Of a stretch of 64,000 nt of DNA, positions 46,993 through 59,250 are shown piece after piece. Under the pieces are notes generated by a model that was given only the letters and a program-made list of their open reading frames with translations, did no database searches and had not been told where the DNA came from. Source of the stretch: Selaginella moellendorffii. Its lineage: Eukaryota > Streptophyta > Lycopodiopsida > Selaginellales > Selaginellaceae. A program made the translations under genes and the position numbers. The stretch spans positions 1,282,654 to 1,346,653 of the forward strand of contig NW_003314308.1 in assembly GCF_000143415.4 (NCBI RefSeq), given 5' to 3'. Every line of letters begins with the position of its first letter. The first letter of the stretch is position 1.

Positions 46993-48853
46993 CTACGATG
47001 CCAAGCTCCATCCACGCTCTGCCAATGCGGCACGGACTCTCTCGGCCGCAGCGGCATTGTCACTCAAAGGAGGATAGCTCCAGCTCTCAGATATCTGATC
47101 AAGATCATCACAAACAACAAAGAGAATCAATGACTGTGGAGCGTAAAAACATTTGCACTCACATCTTCTAGTCCGGTGAAGTTCCTTGCCACTCCTTTGT
47201 GTCTCAAGCTCTTGTGGAAACTTCGAAACTTCCATGTACATCTCTCGGCTCCAAGAACATACACGGGCTTCCTGCAGAAGTTGAAAGAACAAATCAATGA
47301 AGAAATATAGCATGGATACGAAAAGTTCACACGCTCACCCTGTGCTACACGCCTCGCTCAACATGCTGATCGAGTCTGCTGTGACGACAAAGGCATCCCC
47401 CCACGCAAGGTGTCCCAAGTGTGGATTTGGACCTGCTAGACAGCAACTGCTAGATTATCAACGTAAAGAGCTTCGCAAATGGGACAGTGCTACCAGTGCC
47501 GTCGAAGATGTGAACGTTTGGGAGATCGCCGAGCTCTCTCTGGATAACATCACACACCTGTCAAGTCCAGCAAAAGCTTAGCATTTCTTCGATCTAGAAT
47601 TGAAAACAACCTTAGCCGGTGTTCGTCGTGAATATGAGATGCGAACACTTCCGCACGAGGATAGCACGCGTTTCAGCTTGGACGCAAGTTCCTGGGCAAG
47701 GTCCTGGCCATAGTGACAACATCCTGGATCAGAGTAGAGAGGAAGAACGAGTAAAACGAAAGACCGATGAGAACAAACGACTCACGCATAGGCCCGCCGA
47801 TGTTCACAATCAGCAATGGCTTTGGAAGCGGCGCGAGCAGTGAATGCCAGGTTTCTGCAGCTGAGCGCAACATGGAAGGATCCGCAAGATGTAGAGCTCC
47901 CACTGTAAGCACCTGCCAAGCGGAGCAACACAACACGTAAGAAACCAACAATGAGAGCGAGAGGAAAAAACTTACGACGCGTTTATCAGGAGGCTGGTGT
48001 GGAGTGAGAAACGGTATCAAGAATCTGGGAGCTTCCTGTCGCGCAGCCGGGCTAAGCGTGTAATAGTCGTGAACGGGTGTGATGACCATGTCGAAGTTAT
48101 CCAAGCAGCGCCTGGGGTGTTGTATCTAAGCACCAAAAAAATGCAAACTAAAGGAAAAGAGAAAGGTAAAGAAAGTGTGTAGAGAACCCACACATACCTG
48201 AACAACAAAGGTAGCGCCAGGAGCCAGCTTCTTCACACTCTCGGCAATGGAAACCGTGTCACGCCCGGCCGCAAGAACAAGCAAAGGTCCATTCCTAGAA
48301 GCAAGCAAGAATCTCCCTAAGTTACTCGATCCCAAAACGCAATTTTGAAAGGAAATCCAAAGTAGTACCTTGCACTCTCCAGGTTTGCCAGATCGGCTAG
48401 TTTCTTCGCATCGGCTGCTTCGATGCCACTCAAACCCGCGCTACTGATGCCAATGGTTTTCTGGCTTTGAAGCCGGAATCCCAGCGAAGTAGCAAAGCGT
48501 TGCCACCATACGAGATGCAAGTGCCGCACCAAGCAGTCGATCTTCTTGTGAATTCCAAGCGGCAGCCATCGGAGCCAACGATTGAATTCACCCGTTGGTC
48601 GATCCACACGCTGGAAATTCCCACATCACACACTGCAAAAAAGCAAACAAGCAAAAGAACTCACATAGATGGTGTAGCTGCTGGCAAGACCGAGCGCCCG
48701 GACCAAACCAATGGATTGATGCTCAGCTCCAGCGGCGCCATTGCCGATGATGACCGCGCGGCGCACCACAGTTGACAATCCCCGATCGAAAATCTCTGGC
48801 GTCGCATGGCTCACGCTCACGCCCGGCGGATCGGGCAATCTGATCGCTCTCAT
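46993..48853 (-). CDS. ELM1: Mitochondrial fission protein ELM1-like
   Basis: Ten exons (48665-48853, 48369-48610, 48198-48294, 47976-48125, 47786-47912, 47611-47723, 47494-47557, 47339-47432, 47163-47271, 46993-47094) give 428 residues. In Arabidopsis, ELM1 is a plant-specific protein on the mitochondrial surface that recruits dynamin DRP3A. Matches to that family run along the whole length: MRAIRLPDPP start, AVIIGNG, LVRALGL, AAGRDTVSIA, VQIQHPRRCLDNFDMVITP, HDYY, LTVGALH, NPHLGHLAWGDAFVVTADS, SEACSTGKPVYV, FTGLEDISESWSYPPL and the C-terminal ERGWSLAS. An AAACCCTAG motif lies 15 bases upstream of the ATG. It lies 264 bases upstream of SRT1 on the same strand. Confidence 0.95.
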
Positions 48854-49152
48854 ACCTGGAGCTCCTTAAACCCTAGCTTGTTAGGTCTTTAGCCAATGTG
48901 GCACCATGTTATTGGACCACGTCGATTTTAAAATTTTCATGTGGCAGGAGAAGTCCAGCCACATCAGCTTCCAAGTAAGTTTATAAAGGTGAACTTCAAT
49001 TACTATGAGATCTTCCCTCTCCTCTCTTCCAAAAATCCACAAATGGTGTGTGATAAGAATCTCTCTCTCGCTCGCCTTCTCTCGATAGCTAGCTAGCTCG
49101 ATAGAATTACACGCGCGTCGCGTCGATCCCCATCTTTCTTCCTCGCTCGAGA

Positions 49153-51270
49153 TCACAGCCCGGCCTTCTTCTTGAGGTGCTGCTTGAAATCGATGATATC
49201 TCCCTCCCACCGCGTCACCGTCTTGTTCTCGCACACCCAGATCTCCTTGGCCACCTGGTTGATGAGCCGGAAGTCGTGACTCACCAGCACCAATCCGCCG
49301 TCCCAATCGTTGAGCGCATCCGCCAGCGAGTCGATGGTCTCGATATCCAAGTGGTTCGTCGGCTCGTCCAGGAGAAGTAAGTGAGGCTGCCTCCACGCCA
49401 GCCACGCGAAGATCACTCGGCTCCTCTGCCCGTCCGAGAGGTTCCCCATCGGCATGATCTGTGCCTTGCCGGTCAGCCCGAATCGTCCCACCGCCGCTCG
49501 CATCTTCTCCTCCTCCAGCCCCGGGTACTCGGCCATCATGTACTGGAGAGCCGAGACCTCCAAGTTGAGCTTGTCCGCCAAGTGCTGGTGGAACTGGGCG
49601 ATCCGGAGATGGTTGTGCCGTCGAACCATGCCGTCCAGAGGCACCAGCTCGCCCGTCATCAGCTTGAGCAGCGTGCTCTTCCCTGCTCCATTCGGCCCGA
49701 CCAAAGCGATCCGCGAGTCGAGATCCACTCCAAAGTCGATCTTTTTGTAGATGAGGTTGTCCGGGGTGTAGCCAAAGTCGACCTCCACGAACTGGAGGAC
49801 TGGCGGCGGGAGCTTGCCGACGTCCGTGAACCGGAAGACGAGCACCTTGTCCTTGACGATCTTCTCCGTCAAGCCACCTCTCTCCATCTTGGCCAGCGTC
49901 TTCTCTTTGCTCTGGGCCTGGCGTGCCAGCTTCGCGGAGCCGTGCCCGAATCTCGCGATGTATTCCTTCATCGACGAGATTTGCTCCTGCTCCCACTTGT
50001 ACTGTTTCATCTGGTTCTCCTCCAGCTCCGAGCGAGTTTGGATGTACTGGTCGTAGTTTCCGGTGTAGAACTTGAGCTTCTTGTTCTGCATGTGGATGAT
50101 GTTGGTGCACACGCCGTTCAAGAAGTCCTGCGAGTGCGATATGACCATCAGGATCCGGCTGAATTTCTTCAGCGTCTCCTCCAGCCAGACGCATGCCTCG
50201 AGATCTGCAAACACGACAGCGTAGAAACCCATTAGAACACGCTAGAACACGCACGAGAAAGAAACAAGCGAGAAAACTGGACTCACCAAGGTGATTAGTG
50301 GGTTCGTCGAGTAAAAGAATGGTGGGATTCATAAATAGTGCCCTGGCAAGAGCAATTCTCATTCTCCATCCTCCCGAAAAATCACGAGTACTTTTAGCTT
50401 GCATCTTCTTAGTAAATCCAAGACCATGCAAGATCTCGGCCGCTCGCTTCTCAGCAGTGGCCGAGTCCATGGCTTCTAATCGCTCATAAATCCGATCAAG
50501 TGGTTCTCCACCGCCAGCGTCCTGTGAAAGAAACGAAAGGCATGCTCACGCGGGGGAACGAAAAAACATTGAAACTTTTTTTTTGCTACACACCTGAGCA
50601 GCAAGCTTCTCGGCCTCCTGCTCCAGTTTCAAGCGCTCGTCATCGACATTCACAACAGCCTCCAGTGCAGTGAGGTCGGTTGCCTCGATTTCTCGAGTCA
50701 AGTGATAGATATCCATGTGTTCTGGGATCGGAACTTCACGGGAACCAATCGCGCTGAGAAGTGTGGACTTCCCGCAACCATTGAGCCCGAGAAGCCCATA
50801 CCGTCTGCCAAGATGGCAAAGCAAAACAATCACTGGTTTAGAAAAGAAAACCAAGCCAAAAAGAAAAATCTTCGCTGTCAATCTAGTTCACCTTCCATAG
50901 TTTAGCTCGAGAGTGGAATCAGAGACGAGCTCGTGTCCATGGAATGTCACGCTCAAAGATTCAATCTAGAGGAAGAAAAAAAATTCCAGATTTGGGGTAA
51001 GAAAAAAATCGAGCTGGAACAAAGATCCCATCACCGACTTACATGAATATCTCGCGATTGAGGATGCGATGCCAACACTCCCGTGCAGGTCCGATCCGTG
51101 ATGCTCATCCCTTGCATTTCTTCGTTGAGGGCGGCGGCGGCGGCGGCGCCATTCTGATTTTGCTCGTCGGCGACCTTGGAAGAAGTAGCGGCAGCTGATT
51201 TAGATCCTCTCTTGGCGACGGCGGCCGCTTTCTTGGCGGCGGCTTTCTTCTTACTCGCATCCGACACCAT
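49153..51270 (-). CDS. ABCF1: ABC-F ATPase, ABCF1 (GCN20-type)
   Basis: Five exons (51043-51270, 50892-50965, 50594-50804, 50287-50521, 49153-50204) encode 599 residues, as expected for this soluble twin-ATPase family. Its members act on ribosomes and in GCN2-linked translation control. After a Lys/Ala-rich N-terminus ([20 protein letters not shown]) come two nucleotide-binding domains: Walker [10 protein letters not shown] and GPNGAGKST, signatures FSGGWRMR and LSDGQRSR, and Walker [12 protein letters not shown] and [12 protein letters not shown]. No membrane segments are present. The linker is helical and basic ([15 protein letters not shown]). A 284-codon frame on the opposite strand is only a shadow of this GC-biased exon. 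Confidence 0.97.
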
Positions 51271-51473
51271 CGCTCCTCCCTTTCCTCTCGATCGACCCTG
51301 GGACGAAGAACACACCAAATATGCGCGCCTGCCCTAATCTCACTCTGGTGGTCTCTAGCATATTCTATTAGGTCGTGTAGATTCGTTTACATGGAAAATG
51401 CGGGGGCATTGCCGCGCCGAGGACGCCGACCGCTCCTCGCTCGATCGGCATCGCTGCTCGCGCTGGATCGATC

Positions 51474-53388
51474 CTAGATGAAGTGGAAGAAGGGAATGTT
51501 CGTGGATGGGAGCCAGGAATCGCCCTGGATGAAGCTCTGGACGGTGTAGCCTAGGGCATCGGCGATGCTGAGCTGCGTCGACCAGGGCACGCGCGAGAAG
51601 GCGCTGGCGCCGGGGCCGCAGCTGAGGTACTCCGCGAAGTAGAGCGTGGCGAGGGCGAAATTTCCATCCCAGGGCAGCCATCCCTCGGGCCGGACGAGCG
51701 ATTCCATGTAAGTGTGGAGGAAGATCGTCCGCGAGTAGAGCTTCCAGGGGCGGCCCAGGTAGGCGAGGTGCTTGCGCGGCTCGGCGAGGAGGCCGCGCAT
51801 GTACTCCTCGGTGCCATTGACGGTACAGTTTTGGAAGACGAGGCCGGTGGACTGGGCCGGATCGAGGCGGCCTTGCGCGGTGACGGTGCTGAGGATCACG
51901 CCCGGGTTGCCAGGGCGGACGCGGATGAGACAGTTCTGCAACACAGCCGCGGCATTGCCAAAGATGAAATCGATGGTACCTTCGATGCGGCAGTCCCTGT
52001 AGAACTGGCGGAAGGTGTGAGCGTAGAGGGTGTCCTGGTAGCCTAGGATCGAGCAGCTGTGGAAGGCCGACATATCACTGTCCACGCGAAGAGCTACTGC
52101 CTGGTGGCCCTCGGGTCCCGCGGTGTTCTCCACTGTTAAGTCACGGGCCAGGAAGCCTTTGCCGTTCACAGCTGAGAGCCACAGCACAACAACACGCAAA
52201 GGTATGTGTCAGTTCTTCTTCCTCGTTTCTTTCTCTTTTCTTTCGTGCTCGAACAAGCAAAACCATGACTTCTAACTTATGATCATTCAGGTAGTACCGA
52301 CCGAGTGTTGCCGACGCGAACGTCGTGGTGCCGCCTTTGGACACGCTCATACTCCCCCGGATGATGGTCTTGTCCATCCCGTCGCCCACGAACATGAGCA
52401 TCGACTTTTGGAGCGGGATCCTCACGTTCTCGGGGTAGACACCGGCTTTGATGTAAATCACGTAGCGGGCGGTGCAGTGGTTTGGCGCGTGGTCGACGGC
52501 CGCTTGGATGCTGGTGAAGATGGTGAGCTGCGGCTGGTCCGGCGTGCGGGAGACAATTGCCGAGGGAGAGATCAGTGAAGCGGGGGCTTCGAGAAGGCGA
52601 CGATCGTGCATTCCCAGCCAGGACGGGGCTGAATTGCTCGTGGTATCGACCGAGAAGAAAGAAGAAGTCAGAGAAGCTTGCAGCTTTCGCTTGTGGAGAG
52701 TCGGGCGTTTCCAGTGCTGTGGATTGGAACCGTAAGAGGCGAAGGCATCAACCATGGACAAGGCATTGCTGATGAGACGGGCGACAGACTCGAGCTTGTG
52801 CATCATCTTCTTGATGAATTTGGTCTTCTTTACGACGGACAGCGACGAGGTACAGTCGGTCTGATATGTGAGAACCCCGCTGAGCCATTGCTGCATGTCT
52901 TGGACTTGCTTGTCCAGGTCGGAGTCGACGCATTCCTGGAGCCAGAACTTGGAGGACGTGAGAAGGTCCTTGCAGTCCCGAGCGATGCCCTTGACACTTA
53001 CGTCGGAGGCGGACTCCTGGATGAGCTGGTCGGCGAAGGCGTCGCTCTCGTTCACGCCTTGGTAGGCGATGGTGATTGAGATGCCGACGAGCTGCTGGGA
53101 ATACTTGGCATTGGTTGCTCCAGGACTTGTCACCAGCGACGAGTAGCAAACGTCGGGGAACTGGGTTGCCTGGCACACTAGGCTGATATTCCCGGTGGTG
53201 TTCATTGCTCCCAAGTTCCTGCCGCGATCATCATCACCACTGGCAGTCACAACATTAGCTGCACAGAGGAGGAAGAGGAGGAAGACTAGATTTCTTAAGC
53301 AGTAGCGGGAGCAGCAGGAAGAGGAGGAGGAAACAACGTTGTGGTTGCGTAGAGACGACGAGAAAGAAGGAGAAGAAGAAGAAGCCAT
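51474..53388 (-). CDS. Pectin methylesterase with N-terminal inhibitor domain
   Basis: Two exons (52302-53388 and 51474-52171) encode 594 residues. A Ser-rich N-terminus precedes a hydrophobic signal segment (LVFLLFLLCAANVV). Then come an inhibitor-like PMEI domain, a basic processing site (HDRRLLEAP), and the catalytic domain with QAVALR, YQDTLYAH, GTIDFIFGNAA and YLGRPWKLYS, all intact. The intron is at the same place as in the other two pectinesterases, just before AVNGKGFLARD. An in-frame ATG 48 bases upstream (53436) would add MYECVCLGD and 7 more residues; I prefer the ATG at 53388 because the Ser-rich start suits a signal anchor. It is in tandem with the pectinesterase at 54.8-56.8 kb on the same strand. 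Confidence 0.94.
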
Positions 53389-54818
53389 CACCTCACCAGC
53401 GAGCAATGCATCACCAAGGCACACACACTCATACAACTGAAAAACAGCCCGCCCCTGGTTTTAAGAATGGAAGTGTGCCAAGGGAGAGAAAGAGAAAAGA
53501 AAGCAGGGGGATAGAAGGACAGGCATCCGGTCACATAGCTCGCCGCCAGCGTGCGAGGAGGAAAAGAAAACTCAGCGAGAATAAACTATTCTGGAAAATC
53601 TAGAAAGAATGCGGCTGGGAAAGGAGAGGTACATATTTGCCAGTGGGAGCCCCGTGATTTTTTCTGCGACTCGTGCTACTGCAAGCACTGCTCCTCCCAT
53701 GAGCGTGGTCACCGATGACAAAACGGAAAAAATTCTCTGAGCGACTACAGGTATTCACCTCTCTTTTCTCTCCTTCTCGATTTTTTGAGCTGGTTTGGAT
53801 TGTTGTTGCCTGGATTCTTGTCTGGCTTATTTTTTGTTTGTTTGATCCATCTGATCTTGATCTGACTGATTAACTGTAAGACTGGTAAGTAAGTTAACGA
53901 ACTGACAGTCCTGGAAATGCTCAGGCACTCCTACCCTGCGTCGTTCTCATCTCGGCATACCCCGACGAAGCAGTGGAAGCGATGAGCTCGGAGTCGTCGC
54001 GTGGTTGATAGAGTCCAAAACAAAACTCTGGAAAGCTTTAGCCCCAGCAGTGGCAGCAGCGGCAGCAGTACCAGTAGCAGCAGCTCTATAGGTGCGTGGC
54101 TCTGGCTTCGGCTTGGTATGGTATAACTCGCGAGCTTAACTTTGCAGGAAGTGAGTGGCTGCCAACGGTGGCAATGCAAAAAACTCCAAGTGCTAAATAC
54201 AATTCACTGCGACAGTGCCGCAAATAGTGCGAGGTCCCAATCCACCACAGCTTTCTTTCTCGCAAGCACATGGAAACGTTATAACTTGGCTGGGTGGCTC
54301 GCTGGGACGTGTGGGAATTGTCTTATGTGCTGCTGCTGCTGCTGCTGCTGCCGCTACTGCGAGCAAGAATTCAAGGCAAGTAAACGATTCAACCCAACTA
54401 TATGATATAGCAGATGATAAAGCTATCATGTATCGCAGGAGGGCGGTGTACATCACGGACGAAAGCCGACACAAACTATTTCGTCTTGCGTGCGAGCTAT
54501 ATATCTATACGATAATTCATGTGAGCCAAGAAGCCTCGTAAGTGCCTACCAGCGCTTGCTGCAGCAGCTATATTCAAGAGTCCCACGGACAGTTCCAGGG
54601 CTACATCAAACTTATAAAGCTTCGCTAGTCTCCTCGCCCTCTGGAAAAAGTGACATGGATGCGAGAAATTATATCGCCTCTCAGGAGAGGATGACACTTC
54701 GCGATACAAAATGCTTTCTTCGGAATGGGACAGTACTTGGGAGCTGTCAGGTAAATCTTTGCTTCGCAAGAAACGGGGAAAAGAATACTTATATAAGTTT
54801 CTCCTTATGTGCAGCCGC
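53389..54818. other. Upstream region of the pectinesterase; CTG repeat; no supported gene
   Basis: Holds the promoter of the minus-strand pectinesterase and the 3' end of the next one. A (CTG)n-type run of 7 units lies near 54329-54350. On the plus strand a donor near 53754 and an acceptor near 53925 could join short open pieces, but none reaches a recognisable protein. Confidence 0.45.
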
Positions 54819-56758
54819 TCAGAGATTATTGGCGAAGACGACTCCACTGTAAGGCAGCCAGTCGAGACCAGATATGAGCTTCCCGACAGTAAACTGCCGG
54901 GCCTGGTCCATGGTGAGGCTTGGAACGCTCCAGTACACTCGGCCTGATTGAGCCGCGCCTGCTCCGGTGTTGAGGTACTCGCCAAAGAAGACGGTCTTGT
55001 ATCTGTGAAGCGGTGCTCCTTCCCACTCGCTCCAGCCAGCCGGATAGATTATCCCCCCGATGTCCGACTGCATGAAGACGGTGGTGGCGTAGTCCTTCCA
55101 GGGGCGCCCCAGGTACGCAGGGAATCTGTGACTCTGCGCCACCAGCCGACCGGAGCCTTCCACTCGACAGCCATGGAAGCTAAAGCCCGTGTTTTGGAGA
55201 TCGGTGACGCGGCCGTGCGCCGTGATCATGATCTTCTGGCCAGGATCCGGGAGCAGTGCCTGGATGTTACACCGTTGGAAGACTGCTGCAGCGTTTCCAA
55301 AGATGAAGTCGACGGTCCCGGAGACAACGCATTCTCTGTAGAAGTGCCGGCTCGAGTGAGCGTACAGGGTGTCCTGGTAGCCATTGAAGGAGCACCGGTA
55401 GAAGGCTGCTTGATCGCCACTCACCCGGACGGCCACTGCTTGGCGTCCTTTGGGTCCGGCCAGGTTTCGTACGCTTAAGTGGCTGGCAACGAATCCTCGC
55501 CCATTGATCGCTGCGAATCAAGAGTTATATCATTAGTCAGGGAAGAGTTCTAACTGAGTTCTAGCTATGGTGGTGATATAAAGCAAGTGTTCTAGTGATG
55601 GTGGTGATATAAAGGAGAGTTCTGATATAAAGAAAGAGTTTTTCTCTTACCGAGGGTGGCAGAGCCAAAGGTGGTGGAGCCTCCAGCGACGCTTCTTTGG
55701 CCCTGGATGATCGTCTTGTCAATTCCATCGCCCAGGAAGGCGAGATTAGTCACTGCCTTGGGTACTACCACTGCCTCGTCATAAATCCCCTGCTTTATGT
55801 ATATCACATGCATTGTGCGGCTCTTGAGCGGTGCCGCGTCAATCGCCTCTTGAATGGACACGAACTGACCACTGCCATCTTTCGCGACAATGGCATTTGC
55901 GGGCGCCATCTCGCTGGAACCCCCTTGTTGCAGCAAATGCCGCCTCTGGGCATCTGTGATCCACTCTGGGAGAGAGCTCAGTGGCGGCGAGCTGAGCAAT
56001 CTCCTTCTTGTTGGAGTTCCCGGGAAGGTCTTGTCCAAGAGGGCCTTGAACGCGACGAAGAAGCTGAGAGCGTTCGTGAGGATCTCCTGGACGTACTCGG
56101 ATCTTGCTTGCAGTGGCAACAGCTTCTCCTGCTGCCGCTCGCTGTCGATCGCGTCGGCGCAGGTGGTGTGGAATGTGAGCGCCGAGCTGAGCCAGGTATG
56201 GATGTTCTCCATGGACGGCGAGAAGCCCCGAAAGGATTTGAGGTCGAGGGTGTCGAGCTCCGACATGGAGTGATCCAGGTGGTCGAGTGAGTCGAGAAGA
56301 TTGTCGGAGCAGTCGCCCAGTGCGTCCATGGTGGTGAGGTTGACGAGATTGGTCTGGGTTTCCAGCTCGCTGGAGATGTTGTGGACGAGAGCCAGGGATC
56401 TCTTCACTTCCTCCACCGCGGCTGTGATTCCAAGCAGAGCTAGCTTCTTGGGATTGGCGCCTGGAGCGTCGGGATAGCCAGAGAGCGAGGAAATGCAGGA
56501 TGGGGGAAATGCCGTCCTGTTGCAAAGCGCGAGCAGTGAGTTGGATGATCCAGCGTTTGCCCCCTGGCGATTGGAAGAGCTCTCCGACCTCTGGTGGGAT
56601 CTGGTGACCGAGACTCCAATCCCTATGCCTAGAACCAAGACGAGCAGCAGCAGTGTGGCTATGGCGGAGATGATAATGCAGCGCTTTCTTCGCGCCTTGG
56701 CCTCTTCTAGTCGGGCTGCGTATGGATCGAAGCTATTGACGAAGTTTAAGGGCTTCAT
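54819..56758 (-). CDS. Pectin methylesterase with N-terminal inhibitor domain
   Basis: Two exons (55651-56758 and 54819-55510) encode 599 residues. A basic cytosolic leader (MKPLNFVNSFDPYAARLEEA) is followed by a strong membrane anchor (ATLLLLVLVLGIGIGV), the PMEI domain, and dibasic sites RRRLLSS and RRHLLQQ. The catalytic domain carries QAVAVR, YQDTLYAH, GTVDFIFGNAA and YLGRPWKDY. All key residues are present, so the enzyme should demethylate wall pectin after secretion and cleavage of the pro-region. The intron is at the shared position before AINGRGFVASH, with a GTAAGA donor. The ending LPYSGVVFANNL is a usual type. Its catalytic lead (NAIVAKDGSGQF, DAAPLKS) is closest to the pectinesterase at 23.9-25.7 kb rather than to its direct neighbour. 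Confidence 0.95.
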
Positions 56759-57034
56759 GGTTTTTAAAGCCCCCTTCTACGAGATAGCTAGCCACTATGA
56801 GAACCTGGATTGATGCTTGTTTCCCCCACAGAGAGAAATAGACGAGCGCTTTTCGTTTCCAAAACCTGTGACAAGGGAGACCACATGATGAACAACGTGC
56901 AGCTTCTTGACATTCGTTCTTCCTTACCAACTTTGGCAATATATATTAAATGATGCATGTGCAATTTCACAGAAATATTGGATGTAAAAGAATATTCTTA
57001 GAGTTTATAACTTGTTTATTGTTATAAATATTTA

Positions 57035-57990
57035 CTAGATATAAAAAATGGACAAAAAATGAAATGATCCAAAAATTATGTGGTACATCTGGCAAATGTG
57101 ATAAAAGAGACAAGGCTTTCCCACCGTCGGGAATATAAAAGTAAGCTCCAATCGAGAGGAACAGTTTCGGCGCAGTATCAGAGCCCTGTACCAGGTTGCT
57201 GAAAGACGAGTCCACCGCCGAATACTTGACCACATCTCCCTCTCGAGTTACCCAAAACATCACCACCTTTCAGCAGCTCATACAATCTTGGAGTGTCAAA
57301 TCTCCTGCCCTCCAGTAGCACCTTAAAAGTATACATGACGGCTTTGCCTCGCAATTCTACCAACTTTTTTCTTACCCAGCGGCACTCGAATTTGTGGGAC
57401 TCATGTTCACCTTGTGCCACACTCCACGCCTCGGATCCAGCTTGTAAATGTCATCAAACATATACGCGTTGCGACACTTTCGGAAGAGCCTATAGCAGTC
57501 GCCCCTGATTGAGGCGCCCACTGCCATCAAGGCGACCCTCCTGTGCCCGCAGCAAACATCTATCCAGGAATCTGCACAATCGTACTTCCGGAATGGTCGA
57601 TGACGAGGATGAGAAGCTGCCCTCACCCAAGCCGATATTGTGTAAATCCGCGGTCTCCGCAAAGAGCTTCCATCGCTTGACGCTGGGCTATCGCCAGCTC
57701 CACACCACATTCAATAAGCACCAATCCTTCCCAAACCCGAATGAGCGATGCCTAGCGTCACCCACTGCTCCTCCCCAGTGTTGGAATCACACATCCATAG
57801 CTTGGATTCTTGGGCCGGGCAGTGAGAAACCTTAATCCGCGGCCGTAGGCGAGCTGCCAGCGGCAGCATTGGCTCCACAGCTTGGAGACGCAGCAGCACC
57901 GTGCCAGATCCCGCCGACCTAGATTTGTGACGATTATAGCTACCAGCTCTTCGCACCATCGCCCATGGCTTCCTCGCCATTCCGAAAATG
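57035..57990 (-). pseudogene. F-box protein pseudogene
   Basis: On the minus strand near 57860-57960 one frame reads ELVAIIVTNLGRRDLARCCC then VSKLWSQ, a good F-box core (L-P-x-E-L-x-x-I-L-x-L-x-x-R-D-L-x-x-C-x-x-V-x-x-x-W). The downstream pieces fall in other frames, for example MFDDIYKLDPRRGVWHKVNM (kelch-like), EGRRFDTPRLYELL and REGDVVKYSAVD. Stops and frame changes separate them, so the gene looks broken. Intact relatives would be substrate adaptors of SCF ubiquitin ligases. The upstream extension of the F-box frame to 58300 has no conserved content. Confidence 0.55.
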
Positions 57991-59250
57991 CGAAGTTTAA
58001 ATCAATTGGACAAAACTGGGACACGAAAGGAAAATTTCGATCGTTCGTGGAATGAATGCCACAAAGAACTTGGGGACTATGGAAACCGGCTTTATATACA
58101 CATGCACGTTGGAATACAAGGTCATCGCAGTCGCGAAAAAAAGAATCGTGAAACGCGATCCGGTCGCAAACTTTGGTCAAATTAGTGAACTCTGAATAAG
58201 AGCACTGCATTTTCGTTGGACTTTCCCCGTCACTTCCGTACGAGGAATGATATCGCCACAAAGGTTTCCCTGTTTCCAGAAGCAATGCAAAACAAGCCAA
58301 AACCCATGAGATTATTAATCAATCACACGACAAGAAATATTGGTCAGTCTCATATGACATCGAGCAGCAGCAACTTCTCATTCGACCATCCTAGGACCAA
58401 GGCGATCGAGCGAGCGCTGAAGAAGAAAATGGGGAGTATGATCCTTACCATGGGCTGGGTCTCTGGACCGGCCCCGATCTGCCAGTCCTTCGTCACTCGC
58501 ACCACACCATCGGGGGATCTATCCTCACCTGCTGGATCGAGATCACCGTGTTCTACCATGGCACGCCCTTGGCGGTGGATAGCATTGACAACATCCTGCA
58601 TCCCGGGTGGTCTCATGTTTCGGCATCCGATCTGCCGGTCACTCTCCACACATTCAGCTGCCCAAGCAATTGGATATTACTTTTCTTTTTTCCCACACTT
58701 ATGCTAGTTGGTTTCTTTCAGACAGGATTTGAGGTCATCTTCCAGTCGGAGCTGTTGCTGCTCAAGGGCCTGCTGCCGCTGCCATTTTCATGGCGGTGCC
58801 GGTGTTTCATAGACGAGTTTGAGGGATTTGAGCGCCACTGCTTGGACGCGAAGTGGTGTCCGCGAGAGCACTTAGGGATGACTTGGGTATGTTTTCTGTA
58901 GAATCCTTTTTCTCGATCTCCTGTGCATTGGCAGAGATCATCTTGGTAATCCTGACGAGTTTTATGATCCCGCGTACAATGACTTTGCTTGGCCCAAAGG
59001 GGGTCCCTCGATACTACTACTACACTACTAGATATGAGATCTTGGAGATTCCAAAACCACGACAAGATAGAATTCCACCAGTGACGAGATATATTATCAT
59101 TTGTACGTGAAACTTATCATCTGGTGAATGTATATCCTTCTGCATGTAATCGAAGCTTCACAATGCAAAGTGATGTGAGATGGTTCAAGCGCTTTCATCA
59201 CGATCTTTGTCTTAGTGATCGAATCATATAGAAGCCAGCTTGATCTTTCG
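57991..59250. other. No supported gene
   Basis: Several frames of about 100 codons exist on both strands, none with a convincing domain. A stretch near 58530-58600 (plus) reads ITVFYHGTPLAVDSI, which vaguely recalls a TIFY motif, but nothing around it supports that. The right end should hold the 3' end of the ceramide synthase gene. A (GA)n tract lies at 59334-59354 within that gene's last intron. Confidence 0.4.

Noticed and set aside
49381-50235. 284-codon plus-strand frame
   Set aside because: Exact antisense shadow of the conserved ABCF1 exon; composition follows from codon bias of the real gene.
53694-54093. Possible small spliced plus-strand gene (intron about 53754-53925)
   Set aside because: Splice sites are passable, but the joined frame is only about 40 codons and unrecognised, and the alternative Ala-rich frame has no start.
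58530-58600. TIFY-like peptide (ITVFYHGTPLAVDSI)
   Set aside because: Only a loose match to TIFY; no Jas, CCT or GATA region nearby and no splice-supported gene.
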